64,000 nucleotides of DNA from Spirochaetota bacterium (lineage in GTDB: Bacteria > Spirochaetota > Spirochaetia > Treponematales > UBA12059): positions 1 to 64,000 of the forward strand of contig JADFDI010000013.1 of NCBI GenBank assembly GCA_018262985.1, in the 5' to 3' direction. Position numbers and translations under genes: made by a program. Each line of letters opens with the position of its first letter. Within the stretch, counting starts at the first letter, position 1. Shown piece after piece: positions 33,556-40,733 of the stretch. The notes beneath the pieces were generated by a model. The model was given only the letters and a program-made list of their open reading frames with translations. It was not told the DNA's origin and did not search any database.

Positions 33556-35199
33556 CTAAAAGGCGATTCCGAGCGATGCCCTGACAAGGGTCGCCGCCGA
33601 ATTCTCCTCCAGGCTCGCTTCGCAGGCGACTGACAGGACGAGCGGCGCTTCGCCCGGCATGAGGTGCGCCTCGATGGCCACCCGCGGCGCGCGCGAGGCG
33701 AGGCCGCCCGGGCCGAACGCCCCGTCGAGGGTCTGTTCCGCGGAAACGCCGAGCCTCCACGCGGCGCCGCCGACGCTGGCTCCCGCGCGGAGCGAAAGGA
33801 ACCAGCCGTAGCCGCCGTCCGCCGCGGCGAGTCCGAGCTCGCCCTGGGCGCCGAGCCAGCTGCCCTTGCGCCCCCAGGCCGCCGCGAGTCCGGCGGCGAA
33901 TCCGCCCGAGGCCGCCGTCGTCCCGTCCGGCGACCACTCGAGCGCGGCCGACGTTCCCTCTCCGCCGCCGGCGCGGGCCGTCGCCGCGAGCCCGAAACGC
34001 GAAGCGCGCTCCGCGAGCGGCCGCGCGAGCGCGGCCGAGAGCAGCCAGCCGTCCCCGGATCCAGCCGCCAGCGCGGCCGCAGCGCTGACCGAGAAAGCCT
34101 CGGCGCCGTAGGAGAGGGCGAGCGAGAGGTCCGGCCCCGTCGGCTCCGCCGTGCCCGGGCGCAGGGCGGCGCCGATCGAGGCGCGGAAGAGTCCCGGGGG
34201 ATCGGAGAAGGGTTCGGCCATCAGCGCGAGGCCCGACCCGGCGCCGCCCAGGCTTCCCGGCGCCCAGGCGAGGCCGGAGTCGACGCGGAGCGTAGCCTGC
34301 CGGACCAGGGCGTCCTCCGGATCCGCGAGCTCGACCGCGGGGTCGGGACGCGCCGTCAGCGTCGCCCGGTACTCGCCGTCCGGCAATGGCACGCCGTCGG
34401 CGCGGCCGTCCCAGCGGTAGGCCTGCGCCTCGGAGGAGAAGGGACCGAGTTCGGCGGAGCCCACGAGGAGGCCGGCGGCGTCGCGGATCTCGAGCGTCGC
34501 CTCGCCGAACGAGCTTACGTCGAAGGAGAGCTCCGCGGAACCGAGCACACCCGCGTTCCGCGGATCGAAGGCGCTCCTCGAGGCGCGCAGCTCCGAGAGC
34601 CGGAATTCCGCGGGCTCGAGCGTCGCCCGCAGGGTGGTCACGAGGTTCTCGAGGACGAGCGCCTGGAACGAGGCGGGTTCCCGGGCGAAGCGCGATACGT
34701 CCACCCGGTGGAGGCCGACCCGCAGTTCCACGAGGCCCGCTTCCCGGAGCTCGCCGTCCCGGTCGATCTCGATCAGGGCGTCCGCGGGATCCGCCTCCAC
34801 CAGGAGCCAGCCAGTGAGCTCCTCGAGCGCGAGGGAGATGGTGATCTCCGTGAGCTCCGCGGCCACGAGGATGAATTCCCGCTCGCGGTAGCCCTCGAGC
34901 GCGACCAGCACCGCGTGCGGACCCGCGGCGAGCCTCTCGACCGCGAGCGGCGAGCGGCCGGCGCGGATGCCGTCGATGCTGACGGCGGCGCCGCGGGGTT
35001 CGGTCTCTACGACGAGCCGCGCGAAACCCGCCGAGCCTCCGTTCTTGACCGACACTTCGGTCTCCGGGTCCTGCGCGGCTCCGACGCCCGCGGCCAGGCA
35101 GAGGAAGGCGGCCGCGGCCAGCGCGCGCGCGCGCCGGTTGAAGGCGTCGTGCGCTAAGGCGCTCGGATTTCGCGGCGGATCCTGCTTCGCTCGGTTCAT
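33556..35199 (-). CDS. PEGA-domain protein with C-terminal beta-barrel-like region
   Basis: 547 residues. Signal-like N-terminus (FNRRARALAAAAFLCLAAGV, then GAAQ). A PEGA domain at about 62-110 (RLVVETEPRGAAVSIDGIRA) is followed by a second related unit (LLVEADPADALIEIDRDGEL). An FlgD-type Ig fold at about 240-295 ends YRWDGRADGVPLPDGEYRAT. The last 240 residues alternate small and aromatic residues and end LGIAF, with terminal Phe, as in outer-membrane barrels. Likely a surface-layer or outer-membrane protein. The start sits seven bases after TAGAAT. Confidence 0.75.
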   Translation of the reverse strand: MNRAKQDPPRNPSALAHDAFNRRARALAAAAFLCLAAGVGAAQDPETEVSVKNGGSAGFARLVVETEPRGAAVSIDGIRAGRSPLAVERLAAGPHAVLVALEGYREREFILVAAELTEITISLALEELTGWLLVEADPADALIEIDRDGELREAGLVELRVGLHRVDVSRFAREPASFQALVLENLVTTLRATLEPAEFRLSELRASRSAFDPRNAGVLGSAELSFDVSSFGEATLEIRDAAGLLVGSAELGPFSSEAQAYRWDGRADGVPLPDGEYRATLTARPDPAVELADPEDALVRQATLRVDSGLAWAPGSLGGAGSGLALMAEPFSDPPGLFRASIGAALRPGTAEPTGPDLSLALSYGAEAFSVSAAAALAAGSGDGWLLSAALARPLAERASRFGLAATARAGGGEGTSAALEWSPDGTTAASGGFAAGLAAAWGRKGSWLGAQGELGLAAADGGYGWFLSLRAGASVGGAAWRLGVSAEQTLDGAFGPGGLASRAPRVAIEAHLMPGEAPLVLSVACEASLEENSAATLVRASLGIAF

Positions 35200-35206
35200 G
35201 GGAACG

Positions 35207-35212
35207 ATTCTA
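35207..35212 (-). promoter_or_regulatory. -10 element of the PEGA-protein gene, leaderless type
   Basis: Minus-strand TAGAAT, seven bases before ATG 35199. The 18 bases GCTAGAATCGTTCCCATG are identical to those at the phosphohexomutase start (563-580). The -35 region is weak (TGTACC at 17 bases). Confidence 0.5.
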
Positions 35213-35311
35213 GCGCGGCGCGGGGGAGCGGTACAGCCCGCCGGCGGGCCTTCATGCCGGGGGCGACCGTCCTCCGGCCGAGCCCGATTCCGCGCCCATG
35301 CCGACGCCCGC

Positions 35312-35363
35312 ACCCGCGTCCCGCACCCGCGTCGCGCACCCGCGTCCCGCACCCGCGTCCCGC
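35312..35363. repeat. Tandem repeat, 13 bases x 4
   Basis: Four copies of ACCCGCGTCCCGC (the second with one change) between the divergent PEGA and ParA-like genes. 13 is not a multiple of three, so it is not a coding repeat. Confidence 0.8.
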
Positions 35364-35413
35364 CCGCGTCGACGCGCGTGCCGGCTCCCCTGCCTCGACG
35401 CGGAACCGGGCGC

Positions 35414-35442
35414 TTGCCCGGACGGCCCGCGGCGTGTACAGT
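35414..35442 (+). promoter_or_regulatory. Sigma70-like promoter of the ParA/MinD-like gene
   Basis: TTGCCC (35414-35419), 17-base spacer, TACAGT (35437-35442). Leader of about 15 bases with GGAGGG before ATG 35464. Confidence 0.6.
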
Positions 35443-35463
35443 CATCGCGGCGGAGGGACAGCG

Positions 35464-36453
35464 ATGCTCAGGATAGTGCCGGTGGCTTCCGGCAAGGGCG
35501 GCGTGGGCAAGACGGTGCTGGCGGCGAACCTCGCCGTCGCGCTCGCGCGGCTCGGCCGCGCCACGGTCCTCGTCGACCTCGACCTCGGCGCCTCGAACCT
35601 GCACACCTGCCTCGGCATCAAGTCCTCGAGCCTCGGGCTCGGGGCGCTGGCCTGGCGGCAGGAACGGCGCTTCGATTCGCTCGTCATGGAAACGCCGGTG
35701 CCGCGGCTCCACTTCGTCCCCGGCGACGGACTCCTTCCCGGCACCGCCAACCTCGACCACGCGATCAAGACCAAGATCCTCAAGGGCGTCGCCTCGCTGA
35801 CCGCCGACTTCGCCGTCCTCGACCTCGGGGCCGGCTCGGCCCACAACGTCGTGGATTTCTTCCTCGCCTCGGCGCGGGGACTCCTCGTGGCGCGGCCCGA
35901 GACCACGAGCGTGCTCAACGCCTACTCCTTCCTCAAGACGGCCGTCTGGCGCCTCCTCTTCCGCGCCCTCCCGAAGGGCGGGCCCGAACGGACGCGGCTC
36001 GCGGAAGTCGCCGCGAGGCGCCTCGAAGGATCCGGCTCGAGCTTCCTCACGCTCGCCGAGGCGCTCGCGCGGGAGTTCCCCGCCGCCGCCGCCGCGCTCG
36101 ACCAGCTGCGCGCCTTCGTTCCCCGCGTCGTGCTCAACCAGGGGCGCTCGCAGGCCGACGTCGAGCTCGGCGGCCGCATCCGCGCCATCGCCGCCCGGAA
36201 CCTCGGCGTCGGCGTCGAATACGCCGCCTTCCTGCCGGACGACCCGGCGGTGCCGCACTCGGTCGCCGAGCGCGAGCCTGTGGTCCTGACGCGACCCGAG
36301 GCGCCCTTCTCGCGGGCCGTCGCCGACCTGGCCGCGCGCCTGGCCGCCGAAGGGCCCGACGCCCCGCCTCGACTGGCGCTCGACGACGAGGACCTCGAGT
36401 CGCTCGCCGCCGCCGCCCTCGCTGCCGGCGAGGGTTTCGCGGAAGGGTCCTGA
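35464..36453 (+). CDS. MinD/ParA-family ATPase
   Basis: 329 residues. Deviant Walker A ASGKGGVGKTVLAANLAVAL (signature Lys in KGGVGKT), switch I VDLDLGASNLHTCLG, and Walker B-like FAVLDLGAGSAHNVVDFF. This belongs to the MinD/FlhG-like group that I recall in deltaproteobacteria and spirochaetes, with the ETTSVLNAYSFLKTAVWRL region. These ATPases dimerise with ATP to place or regulate other proteins. There is no partner (ParB, MinE, FlhF) nearby. An Ala-rich C-terminus (LAAAALAAGEGF) could act as a membrane-binding helix. Followed 21 bases later by the GH3 gene. Confidence 0.85.
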   Translation: MLRIVPVASGKGGVGKTVLAANLAVALARLGRATVLVDLDLGASNLHTCLGIKSSSLGLGALAWRQERRFDSLVMETPVPRLHFVPGDGLLPGTANLDHAIKTKILKGVASLTADFAVLDLGAGSAHNVVDFFLASARGLLVARPETTSVLNAYSFLKTAVWRLLFRALPKGGPERTRLAEVAARRLEGSGSSFLTLAEALAREFPAAAAALDQLRAFVPRVVLNQGRSQADVELGGRIRAIAARNLGVGVEYAAFLPDDPAVPHSVAEREPVVLTRPEAPFSRAVADLAARLAAEGPDAPPRLALDDEDLESLAAAALAAGEGFAEGS

Positions 36454-36474
36454 CCGCATATCAACGGAGTTAGC

Positions 36475-37806
36475 ATGAAGCAGACCCTCAGACCGCCCGC
36501 CCGGCCCGCGCCAGGTTCCCCGCGGCGCCTTCCGGTTCCGTCCTTCCCGCCCGTCGCCCGCCTGGCGCCGCCGCTCGCGCTCGCGGTATCGCTCGTCCTA
36601 GCGGCCTGCGCCTGCTCGCCCGGAGAGGGCGGATCCCCGAACGCCGCGACCGCGCCTCTCCCTCCCGCCGAGGCGGCGCCGCCCGCCCGTCCCGATCCCG
36701 CCGCGCCGCACCGCGCGCGGGCCCGCGCCATCGCCGAAACCCTGGGCGACGCGGACCTGGTCGGCCAGCTCCTCATGGTCGGCGTCGACGGGACGGGCTC
36801 CCTGCCGCGTTCCGCGCGAGCCCTCCTCGAGACCGCCCGGCCGGGCGCCGTCGTGCTTTTCGGCTTCAACGTGCCCGAAGACCCGCGCGGACTCGGCCGC
36901 TTCCTCGGCGAGCTCCAGGACGCCGCCGCCTTCCTGCCCGCCCCGATCCTGGCCGCCATCGACCACGAGGGCGGGGCCGTCCAGCGCTTCAAGTCGGGCG
37001 TCACGCGCCTGCCCTGGGCGGCCGAGCTCGGCGCGATGGGTCCCGCGGCGGTGGAAGTCGCGGGCAGGGCGGCCGGCTCGGAGCTGCGCGCCCTCGGCGT
37101 CGCGTTGAACCTCGCGCCCGTCGTCGAGTCGTCGGGCGGAGGCCAGGCTTCCTTCCTCGGCCGGCGCGCCTTCTCCCCGGATCCCGCCGAATCCGGCGTC
37201 CTGGCCGGCGCCTTCGCCGCGGGGCTCGCGTCCGCGGGAGTCGGAGCCGTCCTCAAGCACTGGCCCGGCTCCTCGGAGCTGGATCCGCACGAGGGCCTGC
37301 CGCGGCTCGACGCGGACCTCGCCGGACTCGCCGCGCGCTACGAGCGTCCCTTCGCCGACGCCTTCGCCGCGGGTCCCGCCGCCGTCATGCTCTCGCACGT
37401 GATGCTCCCCGCCCTCGATCCGGTCTCCCCGGTCACCTGGTCGAAGGCCGCCATCGCGCGCCTCCGCGCCGCCGGCTTCCGCGGCCTCGTCCTGACCGAC
37501 GACGTGGCCATGAAAGCCTCGCTCGAGCTCCTGCCTGCGGGCGAGGCCGCCCTGGCGGCCGTCGCGGCCGGCGCCGACCTCGTGATGGTCTCGGGCGGTC
37601 CATACACGGCCGAGGCGGTGGCGACCCTGCGCGCCGCCCTGGCCGACGGCCGGCTCCCGCGTGAACGCGCGCTCGAAGCCTGCGCGAACGCGCTCGCCTG
37701 GAAATTCGCGCTCGAGCTCGAAACCGAGCGGGACGCCGCCGTCCGCGAGGCTCGCCTCGCCGCCTTCCCCGACCTGGTCGCCTCCCACGCCGGTCTGCTC
37801 GATTGA
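36475..37806 (+). CDS. Glycoside hydrolase family 3 lipoprotein (NagZ-like)
   Basis: 443 residues. N-terminal Arg-rich region, hydrophobic stretch and a lipobox-like end (LVLAACACS), so probably a lipoprotein. The GH3 barrel is clear: DHEGGAVQRFKSGVTRLP, then VLKHWPGSSELDPHEGLPRL, where the Asp-His dyad of NagZ is kept as DPH but the usual GHG is SSE. LVLTDDVAMKA supplies the nucleophile Asp. Function is probably beta-N-acetylhexosaminidase acting on peptidoglycan or chitin fragments outside the cytoplasm. Confidence 0.87.
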   Translation: MKQTLRPPARPAPGSPRRLPVPSFPPVARLAPPLALAVSLVLAACACSPGEGGSPNAATAPLPPAEAAPPARPDPAAPHRARARAIAETLGDADLVGQLLMVGVDGTGSLPRSARALLETARPGAVVLFGFNVPEDPRGLGRFLGELQDAAAFLPAPILAAIDHEGGAVQRFKSGVTRLPWAAELGAMGPAAVEVAGRAAGSELRALGVALNLAPVVESSGGGQASFLGRRAFSPDPAESGVLAGAFAAGLASAGVGAVLKHWPGSSELDPHEGLPRLDADLAGLAARYERPFADAFAAGPAAVMLSHVMLPALDPVSPVTWSKAAIARLRAAGFRGLVLTDDVAMKASLELLPAGEAALAAVAAGADLVMVSGGPYTAEAVATLRAALADGRLPRERALEACANALAWKFALELETERDAAVREARLAAFPDLVASHAGLLD

Positions 37807-37852
37807 CCGCTCTTTCCTAATACCGGCGGCGTCGCGCGCCGAAAATCGAGGC

Positions 37853-39028
37853 ATGGGAAAAGCCCGTCCGTCCGCCCCGATCCGGGCGATCCGTCCGCGC
37901 GAGCGCGTCCTGCTCGCGGCCGCCTGCCTCCTGGCGCTCGCCGCCGCGCTGCCGGCCCAGGACCTCGCCATCGGCCCGTCCGAGCTCCGCATCGAGGAAC
38001 GAGGCGACGGGGGCTACCACCTCTTCGTCAAGGCGAAGAGCGGCCTGGGCAGCGTCCTGCTCACGGAGTCCACCAAGGACCCGGCCCTCGAGCTGGCCAA
38101 CTACGCCTACCGCGCCAAGGAACGCAACGCCGTCAACGGCGGCGAGAAGCGCCTCCTCGACGGGAAGTTCCTGCCCGAAAGCTCCGGCTGGTTCATCGTC
38201 GATTCCACGCCCGCGCCCGACGCGGCCTTCGGCAGCGCCTTCGAGCTCTTCATCCCCTACGTGCTCCAGTACGGCTACCCCTGGACCCGGAACGGCGAAA
38301 TCTTCGTCGCCGACGGGACCTTCGTCAACGTCCGCGCCTTCGCCCTTCCGCACGCGGACTACCGCGGCGCCTGGGCCGACAATCCCTACCTCGTCCGCGT
38401 GACCCAGAAGCCCTTCGAGCGGCCGCCCGCCGCGCCCGAGGCGGAGCGCGACCTTTCCATCTACCTCGACGACACGGTCAAGGCCTTCACCGACATAGCC
38501 GAGCGCGGCAAGGGCACGGTGCGCTTCGTCGAGGCCGCCGAGGACCTGCCCGGCGAGCTCGCCCGCATCCTCGACGGACTGGCGGGGCCGCGCGTCGACC
38601 TCGTGGTCTGCATCGACACCACCGACTCCATGCGCGACGACATCGACGCGGTCAAGGCCTCGATGCGGGGCCTGCTCGCGGAGCGCGTCGGCCGCTTCGA
38701 GCGCTTCCGGCTCGGCCTCGTGTTCTACAAGGACTACTACGAGGAATACGTGGCGAAGAAGTGGGACTTCACCTCGGACCTCGCGGCCTTCCAGTCGCGC
38801 GTCGACGCCGTCAAGGTGGCGGGCGGCCGCGACATTCCCGAGGCCGTCTACGAGGCGCTCACCGAGGCGGTCGCGGGTTTCGCCTGGGACGCGGACGACC
38901 GGCTCGTCGTCCTCGTGGGCGACGCGCCGCCGCATCCGCTGCCGCGCGGCGCGGTCACCAAGGATACGGTCGAGGCCGCGGCCGCGGAAGCCGAGGTCGT
39001 CATCGACGTCATCATCCTGCCGCACTGA
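37853..39028 (+). CDS. Secreted protein with von Willebrand factor A domain
   Basis: 391 residues. Signal peptide (VLLAACLLALAAALPAQ). Residues 40-245 form a region of unknown fold. The VWA domain at about 255-390 starts DLVVCIDTTDSMRDDIDAVK, a DxTxS MIDAS, and continues GLVFYKDYYEEYVAKKWDFT, then GGRDIPEAVYEAL and LVVLVGDAPPH. This suggests metal-dependent binding to a partner in the periplasm or on the surface. No RBS is obvious before ATG 37853. Confidence 0.85.
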   Translation: MGKARPSAPIRAIRPRERVLLAAACLLALAAALPAQDLAIGPSELRIEERGDGGYHLFVKAKSGLGSVLLTESTKDPALELANYAYRAKERNAVNGGEKRLLDGKFLPESSGWFIVDSTPAPDAAFGSAFELFIPYVLQYGYPWTRNGEIFVADGTFVNVRAFALPHADYRGAWADNPYLVRVTQKPFERPPAAPEAERDLSIYLDDTVKAFTDIAERGKGTVRFVEAAEDLPGELARILDGLAGPRVDLVVCIDTTDSMRDDIDAVKASMRGLLAERVGRFERFRLGLVFYKDYYEEYVAKKWDFTSDLAAFQSRVDAVKVAGGRDIPEAVYEALTEAVAGFAWDADDRLVVLVGDAPPHPLPRGAVTKDTVEAAAAEAEVVIDVIILPH

Positions 39029-39055
39029 GGTTCCGGGGCATGCGCTTTTTTCCTG

Positions 39056-39085
39056 TTGCGCGACGCCGCGCTTTGCCGCTAGTAT
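39056..39085 (+). promoter_or_regulatory. Sigma70-like promoter of the LysM-M23 peptidase
   Basis: TTGCGC (39056-39061), 18-base spacer, TAGTAT (39080-39085). GGAG lies just before ATG 39124. Confidence 0.5.
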
Positions 39086-39123
39086 CCACCCCGGCGAAAA
39101 CACCGGAGAGGAGCGGCTGGAGC

Positions 39124-40137
39124 ATGCGGATGGACGCCTTGAAGGATTTCCTGGACCGGGCCGACGAACGCGTCGCCATCCCCGCGGCCCTCGGCGTCTT
39201 CGCCGCGCTGACGCTCGGCGCAGCCCTGGTCTCCGGCTTCGCGGCCGGGGCCGGCCGCGCGGAATCGGTCGATCCGGTGCCCGCCTCCCAGGGCGGCTAT
39301 TCGTTCACCGAGGACGAGGCCTCCGGCCTTCCCGTCGCCGCCGAACCCGGCCCCGACGACCTCGCCCTCCTCGGCGAGGCGCCCGCGGATCTGGCCGCGG
39401 ACGAGGACCTCCACTACCGCGTTCGCACCGTCGTCCCCGGCGACACCGTCTGGGACATCTCCATCGAGTACGGCGTCTCCATGGACGCCATCTTCAGCAT
39501 GAACGACATCCCGCGCGCGCGCGCGCTCCGCGTCGGCATGCGGCTCAAGATCCCCAGCGTCAACGGCATACTCCGGACCGCCAAGGCCGGCGACACCCCG
39601 CTCTCGCTCGCGGAGGCCTTCGGCGTCTCGCCCGAGCGCATCGTCGCGGCCAACCGCCTCGAGTCGGTGGAGGTCGCCCTGGACGCGGGCCGCTCGATCT
39701 TCCTTCCCGACGCCTCGCTGCCGCGTTCCGAGATGGGCGAACGCACCGGCGACCTCTTCCGCTGGCCCTTCGGCGGCCGCATCACCAGCTGGTACGGCTG
39801 GCGCCGCGACCCCTTCAACGGCAGCCGCGTCTACCACGGCGCCCTCGACATCGCCGGCCCGCGAGGTTCCACCGTGCGCGCCGCCATGGCCGGCACGGTC
39901 AGCCAGGTCGGCTTCTCCAGCGTCCTCGGCAACTACGTCACCATCCGCCACCCGATCGGCGGCTATTCGACCCTCTACGGTCACCTCGACGCCGCCACCG
40001 TCAAGGTCGGCCAGTACGTCGCGGTCGGGCAGGGCATCGGCAAGCTCGGCAACTCAGGCTACTCCACCGGTCCCCACGTCCACTTCGCCGTCTTCAAGCA
40101 CGGCGTCGCCATCAACCCCGTCCCGCTCCTGTACTGA
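39124..40137 (+). CDS. LysM-domain M23 family metallopeptidase
   Basis: 337 residues. One N-terminal membrane anchor (about 18-42), then a LysM domain (YRVRTVVPGDTVWDISIEYG), a second LysM-like unit (RTAKAGDTPLSLAEAFGVSP), and the M23 domain: ITSWYGWRRDPFNGSRVYHG has the first His, and GYSTLYGHLD and GPHVHFAVFKHG hold the HxH and other zinc ligands. All M23 metal-binding residues appear present, so it should cut peptidoglycan cross-links; spirochaete relatives act in cell elongation and division. Confidence 0.94.
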   Translation: MRMDALKDFLDRADERVAIPAALGVFAALTLGAALVSGFAAGAGRAESVDPVPASQGGYSFTEDEASGLPVAAEPGPDDLALLGEAPADLAADEDLHYRVRTVVPGDTVWDISIEYGVSMDAIFSMNDIPRARALRVGMRLKIPSVNGILRTAKAGDTPLSLAEAFGVSPERIVAANRLESVEVALDAGRSIFLPDASLPRSEMGERTGDLFRWPFGGRITSWYGWRRDPFNGSRVYHGALDIAGPRGSTVRAAMAGTVSQVGFSSVLGNYVTIRHPIGGYSTLYGHLDAATVKVGQYVAVGQGIGKLGNSGYSTGPHVHFAVFKHGVAINPVPLLY

Positions 40138-40157
40138 GCGCTGGAACCTCGAGGAGT

Positions 40158-40250
40158 CGAACCGCAGAGACGCCGAGGCAGGCTGGACACGGATTCGGTG
40201 CCGGCCCGGTTCCCGTTCCGCTCTGCGCGCTCCGCGCCTCCGCGGTTGAA
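40158..40250. repeat. Inverted repeat element, AGAGACGC type
   Basis: Left arm ACCGCAGAGACGCCGAGG, right arm CTCTGCGCGCTCCGCGCCTC followed by CGCGGT, with complementary ends. Related to the element at 3208-3341. Confidence 0.55.
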
Positions 40251-40427
40251 TTCCATCAATCCATCCATTTGGGGAAAGGGCAATTCGGTCGCCCTCCCTT
40301 CCGCGGAAAGGCCGTCGCGATCGCGGCGGCCTTCGCGTTTCCACTCGCCAGCTCGCACGACTCCCCCGCCGCTCTCGCTGAACGGCGGCCATTCGGTTCG
40401 AGGCGGCGCCTGAACGACAGCATCACG

Positions 40428-40502
40428 CAAAGCCACCAAAACACCAAGGAATTCGCTTCGGCTTTCTTCTTCGTGCCTTTGTGCCTTTGTGTGCGTCTTG
40501 TC
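40428..40502. repeat. Inverted repeat element, CACAAAGG type, copy 1
   Basis: Left arm CACGCAAAGCCACCAAAACA followed by CCAAGGAA; right arm TTCTTCGTGCCTTTGTGCCT followed by TTGTGTGCG. The arms are imperfect complements. Confidence 0.65.
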
Positions 40503-40508
40503 GAGATA

Positions 40509-40597
40509 CGTCTCACGCAAAGGCACAAAGGCACAAAGGCACAAAGGAAATCCTTTCGGATTTCTTCCTTGTGCCTTTGTGCCTTCGTGTGAGACTT
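40509..40597. repeat. Inverted repeat element, CACAAAGG type, copy 2
   Basis: Left arm TCTCACGCAAAGGCACAAAG, then two further GCACAAAG units; right arm CCTTGTGCCTTTGTGCCTTC followed by GTGTGAGA. The arms can pair over about 28 positions around an AAATCCTTTCGGATTT centre, which is itself palindromic. Confidence 0.75.
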
Positions 40598-40680
40598 CAC
40601 GGGGAACCGTGGAGAGGAGGGAGGAGGAGGAAAGAGGACCGAAGTCCCTTATCTCCTTCCCCTCTTCTCCCTCTCCCCCT

Positions 40681-40722
40681 GTTTCTCGGCGGCTTCCTGT
40701 TTCTCGGCGGCTTCCTGTTTCC
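40681..40722. repeat. Tandem repeat, 18 bases x 2.3
   Basis: GTTTCTCGGCGGCTTCCT occurs twice in direct succession, with a partial third copy. It lies just past the 3' end of nfnB. Confidence 0.75.
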
Positions 40723-40733
40723 CGCCTGTCTCG

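Larger units (their letters stand above)
40138..40733. other. Gene-free region dominated by dispersed repeats
   Basis: 596 bases between the convergent M23 and nfnB genes. It holds three inverted-repeat elements (40158-40250, 40428-40502, 40509-40597) and an 18-base tandem repeat (40681-40722). Short reading frames here are made of repeat sequence and overlap each other on both strands; none looks like a gene. Confidence 0.65.

Noticed and set aside
35312-35363. CRISPR or iteron array
   Set aside because: Units are contiguous without spacers; no Rep or cas genes adjacent, and the ParA-like gene belongs to the MinD-like group.
35464-36453. Chromosome or plasmid partition locus (ParA with parS)
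   Set aside because: No ParB gene and no parS-like palindrome seen; the sequence resembles the MinD/FlhG-like group.
40198-40600. Several short open frames on both strands in the repeat region
   Set aside because: They are translations of the CACAAAGG and AGAGACGC repeats and overlap each other; no ribosome binding site or protein-like composition.
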